Of a stretch of DNA of 64,000 nt, positions 35,368 to 44,221 are shown in pieces. The translations under genes and the position numbers were made by a program. A model generated the notes under the pieces. That model did not search any database. It was not told the DNA's origin and saw only the letters and a list, made by a program, of their open reading frames with translations. Origin of the DNA: an uncultured Oscillospiraceae bacterium (GTDB lineage: Bacteria > Bacillota > Clostridia > Oscillospirales > Oscillospiraceae); the NCBI GenBank assembly GCA_934512135.1, contig CAKSWT010000017.1:1-64000 (forward strand), written 5' to 3'. Each line of letters opens with the position of its first letter. Position 1 is the first letter of the stretch.

Positions 35368-35375
35368 TAGAAAAG

Positions 35376-35409
35376 GATCCCGCATCGAATCGATGCGGGA
35401 TCGTTTTTT
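35376..35409 (+). terminator. Terminator of the PutP-type gene
   Basis: 12-bp stem gatcccgcatcg and complement, loop aat, then gtttttt. It reaches the 3' end of the convergent foldase gene. Confidence 0.92.
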
Positions 35410-37027
35410 AGCCTTCGGCACTTTCGGAGGTGGCGTTTGCCTGAATGGTGGATACCGCCGTGGGCGTGGTGATGTCCAGGTCCTCTGTGGTGGTTACGGT
35501 GTACCGGTCCACCAGTTCCGTCAGCTTATCGTTGTAGGTCTGATAACGTAGATCCTGTTCTGCACTGGTTTTCCAGTAGTAGTTGTCTGTGGCGCCGACG
35601 TAGTACATAATGTGATAGCCATAGCTGGTCTTAATAATGGCGGTATCTCCGGCCTTCCGGGACTTATCAAAGCACCAGTCGTTGAACTCCTCCACCATCT
35701 GCCCCGGGTACACGTCCTGGTACAGGCCGCCGGAGGTGTTGGAGCCGCCGTCGGTGGAATAGGTGTTGGCCAGCTCGCCAAAGCTCTCCTCGGTGGCATC
35801 GCCGGATTTCCATTCCTTGTAGATCTCCTCGGCCTGGGCTTTGGCATCGGCCCAGGCGGCCTCCTCGCTGGCGGCCTCGTCGGCGGAATCCTCTGCGGCG
35901 GAGCCCTCCAGGTTGGTGGAAGTGTCAGCGGGCTGGATGAGAATGTGCCGGACGTTTACATTGGGCAAATCGGACTTCTCAATTCCGTAGGCGGTGAAGG
36001 TGTCGCTGTTGTCATCGTAATAGGCTTCAATTTCTTTGTCCGTAAAGGAGAGCCCATTGTAGATCTCATTGGAATAGGCAGTGACAAAGTAGGAGTCATA
36101 GAGATACTGCTGGAAGCTATCCTGGGTGGCGGATTCTCCGTAGGAGTCCCGAATATAGGCCAGCACGTCGCCGTTGCCGTCGCTGTCCGTGAAGCCGGCC
36201 TGCTGGGCGTAGTCGGTCATGGAGGAGATGGTGCTGTCGTACTGGCTCTGATAGTCCTCCGGCATGGTGAAGCCCGCATCGGCAGCGGCGGCCTTCAGCG
36301 CCTCAATCTGCTGAATGGAGGCGCAGGCGCTTTGGATAAAGTAGTCCTGCCAGGTCATATCGTCGCTGTACTGCTGCTCGTCCAGGGACTTGGAGGCGTC
36401 GAAGCTGAAGCCGTTGTTTTGGACATAGTAATAGTACTCGCCCCAGAAGTAGTAGCTGAATTCCCTGTTGGTGAGCTCATCTGCATCCTGACCGTCGGCA
36501 TCCTGAATGGTGACGGCCACGGCATCGGCATCGAAGTTGTCCCGATGCAGCGCTTCGGTGATTCCCGAGATAAAGCCGGGCATACTGCCGGTTTTGGAAA
36601 GGGTGGTCAGGGTCACAGCCAGACAGACCACTACAATTAGCAATAGACCGATAATCGCCGTGAGCACAATGGCCAGGGTGGAGCGCTTCGTTTTAGGCGG
36701 TGCGGAGACGGCGTCTTGGGCGTCATCTTCGGATGGCTCCGACTGGGTGTCCGTACCCTCCTCGGTGGCTTCCTCGGGGTTCTCCTCGGGGTCCTCCTCC
36801 GGGCTCGCCTCGGCGTCCTCTTCCGGGGCTTCCTCGGTGGCCTCTGCATCCTCCGGGGGGAGAGCACCGTCCTCCGGGGCCGGCGCAGAGGACTCCGGGG
36901 CCGTGTCTACCGGGTCGGCAGCGGAAGCGGTCTGCTCCGTGTCTGCCTCCTGGGACAGCGGTGTGCCGCAGTCAGAGCATATTGTCTCATGGTCGGTAAG
37001 TTCCCGGCCACAGTTGGGGCATAGCAT
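35408..37027 (-). CDS. Membrane-bound parvulin-type foldase with N-terminal zinc ribbon
   Basis: 539 residues. It begins with a cytoplasmic zinc ribbon (CPNC 3-6, CSDC 17-20), then an acidic Glu/Pro/Asp-rich linker (about 25-105), one membrane helix (about 120-140), a SurA/PrsA-like helical part and a PPIC rotamase domain (VNVRHILIQP; FGELANTYSTD; GYHIMYYVG). PrsA-type foldases help exported proteins fold at the membrane-wall interface. Residues about 395-420 are an insertion rich in Ala/Ser/Glu inside the PPIC domain. The start MLCPNCG at 37027 follows aaaggatg; a TATAAT lies at 37129-37134 on the minus strand without a good -35. Confidence 0.83.
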   Translation of the reverse strand: MLCPNCGRELTDHETICSDCGTPLSQEADTEQTASAADPVDTAPESSAPAPEDGALPPEDAEATEEAPEEDAEASPEEDPEENPEEATEEGTDTQSEPSEDDAQDAVSAPPKTKRSTLAIVLTAIIGLLLIVVVCLAVTLTTLSKTGSMPGFISGITEALHRDNFDADAVAVTIQDADGQDADELTNREFSYYFWGEYYYYVQNNGFSFDASKSLDEQQYSDDMTWQDYFIQSACASIQQIEALKAAAADAGFTMPEDYQSQYDSTISSMTDYAQQAGFTDSDGNGDVLAYIRDSYGESATQDSFQQYLYDSYFVTAYSNEIYNGLSFTDKEIEAYYDDNSDTFTAYGIEKSDLPNVNVRHILIQPADTSTNLEGSAAEDSADEAASEEAAWADAKAQAEEIYKEWKSGDATEESFGELANTYSTDGGSNTSGGLYQDVYPGQMVEEFNDWCFDKSRKAGDTAIIKTSYGYHIMYYVGATDNYYWKTSAEQDLRYQTYNDKLTELVDRYTVTTTEDLDITTPTAVSTIQANATSESAEG

Positions 37028-37242
37028 AAAAACAACATCCTTTCTGTAGGTGCCGTACTGCCGGGGGCAAATACGGCTGGGGCAACGGCGCGGAAGCAAA
37101 CTGCAGCGCGACATTGCCAGCAGGCACTATTATACCAGATGGAATGGGAAAAATCTGCCCCAAACCAGGGAGAATCTGTGAATTTTTTATAAAAAGTTTT
37201 CCCGCTGCCGGGTCAAATTCCCGGAAGGAGCACAGGGGAGTG

Positions 37243-37271
37243 TTGCCAAATGGCCCAATCCCGGGTATAAT
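37243..37271 (+). promoter_or_regulatory. Promoter of hprK
   Basis: TTGCCA-N17-TATAAT. Confidence 0.7.
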
Positions 37272-37355
37272 GGTATCAGCCCGGAGACTTTTATGGGATT
37301 TGTCCCGCAGAAGGCCCGGAAAATAACCGTGAGAAAACGAAAAAGGAGCAGTACC

Positions 37356-38303
37356 ATGTCTGTCTATACGGTTTCTCTCCAGCACCTGACCAAGGAATTT
37401 AAGCTGGAAATGCTGTTTCAGTCCTCGGATTTTGACAAGATTCAAATTATCGTGGAGGATGTCAACCGGCCGGCCTTACAGCTGGCAGGCTTTTTTGAGC
37501 ACTTTGAGCCGGCGCGGCTTCAGGTGATCGGCCTGGTGGAGGATACCTACCTGGGGGGCATGACGCCGGAGCAGCGGGTGGTGGCCTTCGACCGGCTGTT
37601 CTCCTTCCGTCCTCCGGCACTGATCTATGCCCGGGGGCTGGAGCCCTGTTCGGAATGCATGGTGATGGCCCGGAAGCACAACATCACCATTTTGCGCAGC
37701 GACGAGACCACCTCGGAGCTGGTGTCCACCACCATTGCCACCTTGAAGCACTATCTGGCGCCTCGGCTCACCCGCCACGGAGTGCTGGTGGAGGTCCACG
37801 GCGAGGGAATGCTGCTGCTGGGAGAGAGCGGCGTGGGCAAAAGTGAGGCGGCCATTGAGCTGGTTAAGCGTGGACACCGGCTCATTGCCGACGACGCGGT
37901 GGAGATCAAGAAGGAGGGCGCCTATCTTCTGACCGGCTCTGCGCCGGAGCTGATTCGGCACTATATTGAGCTTCGGGGCATCGGGGTGATCAATGTGGCC
38001 AAGCTCTTCGGTATGGGCGCGGTGAAGGATGCCTCCAATATTGACATGGTGGTGAATCTGGAGGCCTGGCGGGAGGACGTGACCTATGACCGCCTGGGCA
38101 TTGAAAACGAGTTTACCACCATTTTGGGGGTCAAGATCCCCATGCTGACCATTCCGGTAAAGCCGGGACGGAATCTGGCGGTGATTTTAGAGGTGGCGGC
38201 CATGAACAACCGCCAAAAGAAAATGGGATATAACGCGGCCATGGAGTTTACCGAGCAGATCAATCGACACATTGACGAGACCATGGCGGCCAATCAGGAA
38301 TAA
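37356..38303 (+). CDS. hprK: HPr kinase/phosphorylase
   Basis: 315 residues, the standard length. The Walker A GESGVGKS (156-163) and the family signature ELRGIGVINVAKLFG are intact. HprK phosphorylates Ser46 of HPr and removes the phosphate, coupling glycolytic state to CcpA-type catabolite repression and PTS control. The ATG at 37356 follows aaaaggag; the frame extends upstream with basic residues that do not belong to the family. A MATE gene follows 84 bases later. Confidence 0.96.
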   Translation: MSVYTVSLQHLTKEFKLEMLFQSSDFDKIQIIVEDVNRPALQLAGFFEHFEPARLQVIGLVEDTYLGGMTPEQRVVAFDRLFSFRPPALIYARGLEPCSECMVMARKHNITILRSDETTSELVSTTIATLKHYLAPRLTRHGVLVEVHGEGMLLLGESGVGKSEAAIELVKRGHRLIADDAVEIKKEGAYLLTGSAPELIRHYIELRGIGVINVAKLFGMGAVKDASNIDMVVNLEAWREDVTYDRLGIENEFTTILGVKIPMLTIPVKPGRNLAVILEVAAMNNRQKKMGYNAAMEFTEQINRHIDETMAANQE

Positions 38304-38387
38304 TACGGCTTTTGGCGGGCGCTTGCAAACTGCGGGCGCCTGCTTATGCCGCGGAGCCTGTAGACGTAGAAAGGAGAATCGGACGCA

Positions 38388-39788
38388 ATGGAAAAGCCTT
38401 CAGGCGCGACCCTGTTGACCGAGGGGAGCATTTGGAGAAAAATTATTGGCTTTGCCATTCCGCTGTTTTTGGGCAACCTGTTTCAGCAGCTCTATAATAC
38501 GGCGGACTCTCTGATTGTGGGAAACTTTATTGGAAGTGAGGCCCTGGCGGCAGTCAGCTCCTCAGGCAGTCTGATCTTTTTAATGGTAGGGCTGTTTAAC
38601 GGGGTGGCCATGGGTGCAGGGGTGGTAATCGCCCGGTATTTTGGCGCCAGAGACCCGGAACATCTGCGGCGGGCGGTCCATTCCACCGTGTTTTTCGGGG
38701 CGGTGTCCGGTGTGATTCTGACGGTGCTGGGCATCCTCCTCACGCCGCTGCTGCTGCGATGGATGGGAACGCCGGAGGCGGTGCTGCCGAATTCCATTTT
38801 GTATTTCCGGGTGTATTTCGGCGGAGTGCTGGCAGTGGTGCTCTACAATGTGGCCGTGGGAATCCTTCAGGCGGTGGGTGATTCGAAGCATCCTCTGTAC
38901 TACCTTATGATCTCCTCCTGTGTCAATGTGGTGCTGGATCTGCTGTTTGTGGCGGTGCTGGGCTTTGGTGTGGGGGCGGCGGCTCTGGCCACGGCCATTT
39001 CCCAGTTTCTCAGTGCGGCTCTGGCCTTTCGGCGGCTGTGCAGAGAGAAAACGGAGTATCAGGTGGTGCCCAGCCAGGTGCGGTTTGACGGCCCCATGCT
39101 TCGGGAGATCCTGCGGATCGGGCTGCCGTCAGGGCTGCAGAACTCCATTATTTCCTTTGCCAATGTAATCGTCCAGTCGTCGATCAATCGCTTTGGCGCG
39201 GCGGCCATGGCGGGCTGTGGAGTTTACTTCAAAATCGAGGGCTTTGGCTTTCTGCCCATCACCTGCTTTGCCATGGCCATGTCCACCTTTGTCAGCCAGA
39301 ACCTGGGGGCCCAGCGCTATGACCGGGTGCAGAAAGGGGCCCGGTTCGGCATTCTCTGCTCCATGGCCGTTGCAGAGGGGATGGGAATCATCGTACGGCT
39401 GCTGTCCCCCTGGCTGATGGCGGCCTTTAACCGGGATCTCACGGTGATCCAGTTCGGCGTGACTCAGGCGAGAATCGAAGCCGTATTCTGGCTGCTTCTG
39501 GCGCTGAGCCATGTGATGGCGGGAATCTTGCGGGGAGCGGGCAAGGCGAAGGTGCCCATGCTGGTGATGATGACCTGCTGGTGCATCATTCGAATCAGTT
39601 ACATCACCGTGACCCTCCACCTGATTTTTGACATCCGGGTGGTATTCTGGGCCTATCCCATTACCTGGACCCTCAGCTCCCTTGCCTTTGTGTTCTATTA
39701 TTTCCGGGCAAACTGGCTCCACGGAGGACGAATCGGAGACATGGCCGGGAAGGGCTCCAAAGCGGGAGATGCCGTGCAGACGGGCTAG
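38388..39788 (+). CDS. MATE-family efflux transporter (second copy)
   Basis: 466 residues with twelve membrane helices in two MatE domains (IIGFAIPLFLGNLFQQLYNTADSLIVGNF). It is distant from the MATE protein at 9474-10850 and belongs to the same broad clostridial DinF/NorM-like group. It probably exports cationic compounds using an ion gradient. It lies behind hprK and may be co-transcribed; the hairpin in the gap (about 38314-38341) lacks a T-run. Confidence 0.92.
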   Translation: MEKPSGATLLTEGSIWRKIIGFAIPLFLGNLFQQLYNTADSLIVGNFIGSEALAAVSSSGSLIFLMVGLFNGVAMGAGVVIARYFGARDPEHLRRAVHSTVFFGAVSGVILTVLGILLTPLLLRWMGTPEAVLPNSILYFRVYFGGVLAVVLYNVAVGILQAVGDSKHPLYYLMISSCVNVVLDLLFVAVLGFGVGAAALATAISQFLSAALAFRRLCREKTEYQVVPSQVRFDGPMLREILRIGLPSGLQNSIISFANVIVQSSINRFGAAAMAGCGVYFKIEGFGFLPITCFAMAMSTFVSQNLGAQRYDRVQKGARFGILCSMAVAEGMGIIVRLLSPWLMAAFNRDLTVIQFGVTQARIEAVFWLLLALSHVMAGILRGAGKAKVPMLVMMTCWCIIRISYITVTLHLIFDIRVVFWAYPITWTLSSLAFVFYYFRANWLHGGRIGDMAGKGSKAGDAVQTG

Positions 39789-39840
39789 ATCCGTCCGGCG
39801 GCTGTAATCTGTTCCTCATGATGCTTATGTTCTATAGACA

Positions 39841-39875
39841 TGTGGCGCCGCCTTGCAGTGCAAGGCGGCGCCACA
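39841..39875. terminator. Perfect 35-nt palindrome between convergent genes
   Basis: 17-bp arms around a single G (tgtggcgccgccttgca and complement). No T-run on either side, but the position between convergent genes suggests a shared terminator. A second hairpin (CGGCGAAG/TTCGCCG) follows at about 39881-39900. Confidence 0.6.
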
Positions 39876-39907
39876 GCTGTTCGGCGAAGCCCCTTCGCCG
39901 GACAATA

Positions 39908-41329
39908 TTATTTTGCCAGAGCCAGGGTAAAGGTAAAGGTGGTGACGCCGTCCCGGCTGGTGACGGTGATGTCCTCTCCGTGGCTGCCCAAAATGGTTTT
40001 GACGATGTACAGCCCCAGACCGACACCGTCCTTGTCCAGGGAGCGGCTCTTGTCAGATTTGTGGAAGCGGTCGAAGACCAGGGGGAGCTCCTCCGGAGGG
40101 ATGGTGGGGCCGGTGTCGGCCACACTGACCAGGGCCTTGCCTCCGGAGGTGGATACCGTCAGCAGGAAGGGAGAGCCCTCCTGGGCGAACTTTACGCCGT
40201 TGTCGATGAGATTGTAGATCACCTGGGTGATGGCATCTTCGTTGGCCATGACCCACACGGCCTTCTCCGGCATGTTGACCTGGACGTCCAGATGCTTGTC
40301 CTCAATTTTCTGCTCAAAGGTCAGCAGTGTGCGACCCAGAGCCTCGGTGACGTCAAAGCGGGATTTTTGCAGAGCCTCCCCGGTGGCCTTCAGCCGGGAG
40401 ATGTCCAGCATACTGCGGACCAGACGGCTCAGCCGCTTGACCTCGTCAGAGACGGACTGCATGTAGTAGGAGTACTTCTCCTTGGGGATGGTGCCGTCCA
40501 GCATGCCGTCCATAAAGCCTGCTATGGTGGTCATGGGGGTTTTCAGCTCGTGGCTTACATTGGAAATGAACTCCTGTCGCAGAGACTCAGACCGCTCCAG
40601 GCTACAGGCCATGTTGTTAAAGGCGGTGGCCAGCTCGGCCACCTCGTCTCCCGCACCGTAGGGGTTGATCCGGGCGGAGAAGTCGCCGTGGGCAAACTGC
40701 TTGGCGGCGGAGCTCAGCTCTCGGAGCGTCTCGGTTTGACGGCGGGTAATGAGCATGGTGGCGATCATGGCAATAAGCAGCACCACCACGGCGGTGAGGA
40801 GAAACAGACCAATGATTCGGTTCATCATGTCGCTCATGTCCTTGGTGGCGGTGGAGACTACCACATACCCCAATAGATCCCCGGCACCTGCGGAGCGGAC
40901 GGGAAGGGCATAGAGATACCGATCGTCCTCGTAGATGCCGTTGAGCACTCCGGTGGTATAGACATAGCCGTCCTGGCCCAGCTGCTGGAGAAACTTGGGC
41001 TCCAGGGCCTTGCCCACATGGCCGCAGTAGAATTCGGAGCAGGAACACAGGACTACGGTGCCGCTGGTGTCCGCGAGAATCACGTCTGTGGCGGAGGCAT
41101 TGGCGCCGTAGCTTATAGCCAGCTGGAGGTTCCAGTCCATGGAGGTGGACAGGGAGGACTGGGAGCTGACAAAGGCGGCAACGGCAGAGGCGTTGGTGGA
41201 CAGGGAGCTTTTTTCCTCCCGAATCATATGGTTATAAAACAGGCTGGAAAAGCTGCCGCCCAGCAGAAGAAAGCTCAGCAGAAGCATTCCTGCGGTCAGG
41301 GCCATTTGTCTGGAAAAAGAGCTTCTCAT
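39908..41329 (-). CDS. Two-component sensor histidine kinase
   Basis: 473 residues. Order: membrane helix (about 8-30), extracellular sensor (about 31-172), second helix (about 173-194), HAMP (195-245), HisKA with His260 in ISNVSHELKTPM and a HATPase_c domain ending DGVGLGLYIVKTIL. The sensor contains a tight cysteine group, LCSCSEFYCGH (Cys95, 97, 102), which could bind metal or sense redox state. It overlaps the response regulator by four bases (ATGA), so the pair is one unit. Confidence 0.93.
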   Translation of the reverse strand: MRSSFSRQMALTAGMLLLSFLLLGGSFSSLFYNHMIREEKSSLSTNASAVAAFVSSQSSLSTSMDWNLQLAISYGANASATDVILADTSGTVVLCSCSEFYCGHVGKALEPKFLQQLGQDGYVYTTGVLNGIYEDDRYLYALPVRSAGAGDLLGYVVVSTATKDMSDMMNRIIGLFLLTAVVVLLIAMIATMLITRRQTETLRELSSAAKQFAHGDFSARINPYGAGDEVAELATAFNNMACSLERSESLRQEFISNVSHELKTPMTTIAGFMDGMLDGTIPKEKYSYYMQSVSDEVKRLSRLVRSMLDISRLKATGEALQKSRFDVTEALGRTLLTFEQKIEDKHLDVQVNMPEKAVWVMANEDAITQVIYNLIDNGVKFAQEGSPFLLTVSTSGGKALVSVADTGPTIPPEELPLVFDRFHKSDKSRSLDKDGVGLGLYIVKTILGSHGEDITVTSRDGVTTFTFTLALAK

Positions 41330-42012
41330 GAAGCGGACACCTCGAATTTATAGCCTACGCCCCAGACGGTTTTGAGGTCCCACTGATCGCTGACCCCCTC
41401 GAGCTTTTCCCGGAGCCGCTTGATGTGGACGTCTACGGTACGGCTGTCGCCAAAGTAGTCAAAGCCCCAGACCTCGTCCAGCAGCTGATTCCGGGTGTAG
41501 ACCCGGTTGGGGCTGGAGGCCAGGTGGAACAGAAGCTCCATCTCCTTGGGCGGGGTGTCCACCTTCTTCCCGTCGACAATCAGCTCAAAGGCGTCCATGT
41601 CGATGATGAGCTTGTCAAATACCAGCCGGCGGCCGGAGGGCGCCCCGCCGGAGGTGCGGCGGAGCACCGCCTCCACCCGGGCCAGAACCTCCTTGGCCTC
41701 AAAGGGCTTGGTCACATAGTCGTCTGCGCCCATTTTCAGCGCGTTGACCTTGTCGTTGGTTTCACCCTTTGCCGTGAGCATAATCACCGGCGTTTTGGAC
41801 TCCTGCCGGATGTTTTTCAGAACCTCCCAGCCGTCCATCACCGGCAGCATAATGTCCAGAAGAACCAGGTCCGGCTTCAGCTCCCGGAACTTCTCCAGGC
41901 CCTTGCCGCCGTCTGCGGCGATGGTGGTGGCGTAGCCCTCTTTTTCTAAGTACAGATGCAGCAGATCTGCGATATTGGGGTCATCCTCGATGATGAGAAC
42001 CGTCTGTGCCAT
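41326..42012 (-). CDS. OmpR/PhoB-family response regulator
   Basis: 228 residues. The receiver domain has the acidic pocket IIEDD, phospho-acceptor Asp53 (LLDIMLPVMD) and Lys in MLTAK. The C-terminal winged helix (NRVYTRNQLLDEVWG; SRTVDVHIKRLREKLE) binds DNA. It pairs with the kinase downstream. Its promoter contains a perfect 9-bp inverted repeat that may be its own binding site. Targets are unknown. Confidence 0.95.
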   Translation of the reverse strand: MAQTVLIIEDDPNIADLLHLYLEKEGYATTIAADGGKGLEKFRELKPDLVLLDIMLPVMDGWEVLKNIRQESKTPVIMLTAKGETNDKVNALKMGADDYVTKPFEAKEVLARVEAVLRRTSGGAPSGRRLVFDKLIIDMDAFELIVDGKKVDTPPKEMELLFHLASSPNRVYTRNQLLDEVWGFDYFGDSRTVDVHIKRLREKLEGVSDQWDLKTVWGVGYKFEVSAS

Positions 42013-42096
42013 AGGGATTCCTCCTGTCTTTTACAGCGTTTTCCTTGGATCCAACCGGGCCGACGGCACCGATTGGATGGAATCGTCTCTCAAAAT

Positions 42097-42129
42097 ATTA
42101 TAGCGGATTTCATCCCGGAAGGATGAAAT
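42097..42129 (-). promoter_or_regulatory. Promoter of the two-component operon with overlapping inverted repeat
   Basis: Minus strand TATAAT at 42097-42102. The -35 region is replaced by the dyad ATTTCATCC-cggaa-GGATGAAAT (42107-42129), a layout expected of an activated or autoregulated promoter. Confidence 0.6.
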
Positions 42130-42198
42130 TTTTGTGAATAGTCACTGAGCGTTCCGGACAGCATAGAATAGAATACCGAGGAAAGGAGCCGCTGTTCC

Positions 42199-42294
42199 AT
42201 GATGATCGTTGCGTTTTTACTGGGAAGCATGTTTGGCGGCCTGCTGGGCATCTCCCTGCTGGCCATTTTGCAGGTGGGCGCCGACGGGAAGTGA
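42199..42294 (+). CDS. 31-residue single-helix membrane peptide (DUF3789-like)
   Basis: The frame MMIVAFLLGSMFGGLLGISL continues with LAILQVGADGK and stop. It is preceded by gaaaggagcc at nine bases from the first ATG. A glycine-zipper-like hydrophobic helix followed by LQVGAD is reminiscent of DUF3789 mini-proteins, from memory. It is convergent with, and overlaps by 78 bases, the Nudix gene's 3' end. Short length means chance cannot be excluded, but ribosome site and composition are good. Confidence 0.55.
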   Translation: MMIVAFLLGSMFGGLLGISLLAILQVGADGK

Positions 42295-42756
42295 TTGGCC
42301 GTTAAGTACGGCCTCTGCCAGATGGTCCCCTTCGTAGCGGAGCTTCAGGGAGAAAAAGGGAACCCGCTGCTCCAGCAGACCCAGGAAGATGTCGTCGCCC
42401 TCCCATTTGGGGATGGAGCGCAGATGCTCCTTGGAGATCCACTCCAGGTCCCCTTCGTCGCAGACCCGGAGGGTGCCGGTGAACCGGTCTGCCCAGAACA
42501 GGTGCATATATTCCGTTGGATACTGATTGGAGACAAAGGTCACAAGCCCCCGGTATTCCGGGCGGATCAGGGTCAGTCCCGTCTCCTCCTTGGCCTCCCG
42601 GAGGACGCAGTCCTCCGGGCTTTCCTGATCTTCAAACTTTCCGCCAATGCCGATCCATTTGTCGTGGTTCAGGTCGTTTTCCTTTTTGACCCGGTGAAGC
42701 ATCAGATAGCTTCCGTTCTGCTCAATATAGCAGAGGGTGGTGTTGATGCCCTGCAT
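42217..42756 (-). CDS. Nudix hydrolase (8-oxo-dGTP diphosphatase type)
   Basis: 179 residues. The Nudix box GX5EX7REUXEEXGU is exact from Gly39 (GKFEDQESPEDCVLREAKEE followed by TGL). The family hydrolyses nucleoside diphosphate-X compounds, here probably oxidised nucleotides. About the last 20 residues are Gln/Ala-rich and lie over the opposite-strand mini-gene at 42199-42294, so the original stop may have been lost. It starts behind cggaggg, 20 bases after the aminopeptidase gene, and is co-transcribed with it. Confidence 0.88.
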   Translation of the reverse strand: MQGINTTLCYIEQNGSYLMLHRVKKENDLNHDKWIGIGGKFEDQESPEDCVLREAKEETGLTLIRPEYRGLVTFVSNQYPTEYMHLFWADRFTGTLRVCDEGDLEWISKEHLRSIPKWEGDDIFLGLLEQRVPFFSLKLRYEGDHLAEAVLNGQSLPVGAHLQNGQQGDAQQAAKHASQ

Positions 42757-42776
42757 GGTGATCCCTCCGATTTGCC

Positions 42777-44018
42777 TCAGAATGCGAAATTGCCGTCCAG
42801 GAACACCGGGACCTCCCGGCCGTCGTGGGTGGTTCCCACAATGGACAGATCCTGGGTACCCACCATAAAGTCTACATGATTGATGGACTGATTCAGGCCC
42901 AGGTCCTTCTGCTCCTGGGGAGAGAGCAGCTCGCCGCCCTTGACGCAGTTGGGATAGGCGGAGCCGAAGGCCAGGTGGCAGGAGGCGTTTTCGTCAAAGA
43001 GGGTGTTGTAGAACAGAATGCCGCTGTTGCGAATGGGAGAGTCGTAGGGAACCAGTGCCACCTCACCCAGATAGCTGGAGCCCTCGTCCACGGTAATGGA
43101 AGCTTGCAGGGCATCCTCACCTTCCTCGGCGTGGATGTGGACGATTTTACCGTCCTGGAAGTCCATATAGAAGTTTTTGACCAGGTTTCCGTCCAGCGCC
43201 AGCGGCAGCGCGGCGTAGACTCGCCCGTTGACGCCGTCATAGCGGGGGGCGGTGAAGATTTCTTCGGTGGGCATATTGGCCACAAATTCTACGCCCTTTT
43301 GGCTCAGCTCGCTGCCTCCGGCCCAGACGTGGTGCTCCGGCAGGGTGATGGTCAGGTCTGTGCCCAGGCTGTTGCGGTAGTGGAGAGACTGGAAGTTGTA
43401 GTCGTTGAGAATTTTGCTGCGGGCCGCGGTTTTTTGGCAGTGCTCCCGCCAGCGAGCCACGGCGGTGCCGTCGCCGGAGATGCGGCAGGTCTGGAAAATG
43501 GCCTCCCACAGCGCGTCAATGGCCTCAGACTCGGATTTGTCCGGGAACACCTTCCTGGCCCAGGATCCGGTGGGATGGGCGCCGATGGACCACTGAAAGG
43601 CGCCTGCGGTCATGGCATCGTAGTAGGGCCGGGTGGGCTCTCCGCAGGTTCGCTGCCAGGTCTGGATTCGGGCGGTATCCACGCCCTTGAGCAGCTCCGG
43701 GTCACTGCCGATGATATTGAGAACGGGACAGCCGGTGGCCACAAAATAGTTGAACTTCTCCTGAAGATAGGAGGGGTATTCTGAAAAGACGGCGTTGTCC
43801 GCCTTGAGATAGCGCTGTCGGGTGACAAAGTCGTCGCTCCAGTCCACAATCACATCCCGGGCGCCGGCGTCTAGGGCAGCCTGGACGCAGAGCCGTACCA
43901 GCGGCGCGCATTCCACGGGACCTGCGATTCGAGGGGTCTGCCCGGGCTGGACATTCATGCCCACCTCCACCAGAAGGTGGGCGTATTCGTTGAGCTTTTC
44001 TTCAAAATGCGGAAGCAT
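42777..44018 (-). CDS. M29-family aminopeptidase
   Basis: 413 residues. It matches the thermophilic-aminopeptidase (M29) build: N-terminal domain with LVEVGMNVQPGQ and a metal-binding C-terminal domain with VEFVANMPTEEIFTAP, DEGSSYLGEVALVPYDSP and NHVDFMVGTQDL. These two-metal exopeptidases remove N-terminal residues from peptides in the cytoplasm. The ATG at 44018 (MLPHF) has aaaggag seven bases ahead; an ATG two codons earlier is too close. Confidence 0.92.
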   Translation of the reverse strand: MLPHFEEKLNEYAHLLVEVGMNVQPGQTPRIAGPVECAPLVRLCVQAALDAGARDVIVDWSDDFVTRQRYLKADNAVFSEYPSYLQEKFNYFVATGCPVLNIIGSDPELLKGVDTARIQTWQRTCGEPTRPYYDAMTAGAFQWSIGAHPTGSWARKVFPDKSESEAIDALWEAIFQTCRISGDGTAVARWREHCQKTAARSKILNDYNFQSLHYRNSLGTDLTITLPEHHVWAGGSELSQKGVEFVANMPTEEIFTAPRYDGVNGRVYAALPLALDGNLVKNFYMDFQDGKIVHIHAEEGEDALQASITVDEGSSYLGEVALVPYDSPIRNSGILFYNTLFDENASCHLAFGSAYPNCVKGGELLSPQEQKDLGLNQSINHVDFMVGTQDLSIVGTTHDGREVPVFLDGNFAF

Positions 44019-44056
44019 GATCATTCTCCTTTCCAAGGCCCTCTGGACCTGAATCC

Positions 44057-44085
44057 ATTATATCCGCCAAAGAGCGAAAATACAA
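44057..44085 (-). promoter_or_regulatory. Promoter of the M29-Nudix operon
   Basis: Minus strand TTGTAT (44080-44085), N17, TATAAT (44057-44062). Confidence 0.7.
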
Positions 44086-44127
44086 TGCCTTCTTCCGGCT
44101 CCTGGGTGGCTCAAAGAGAAAAAACCC

Positions 44128-44156
44128 TTACATTTCAAAGAAAAATGTGCTATACT
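44128..44156 (+). promoter_or_regulatory. Promoter of the CarD-like gene
   Basis: TTACAT-N17-TATACT. Confidence 0.65.
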
Positions 44157-44221
44157 AGATACAGTACACCAGGAAGAAGAATCAGGAATGTGTTGACTCG
44201 CGGCGGAATTTGGAGGTTAAG

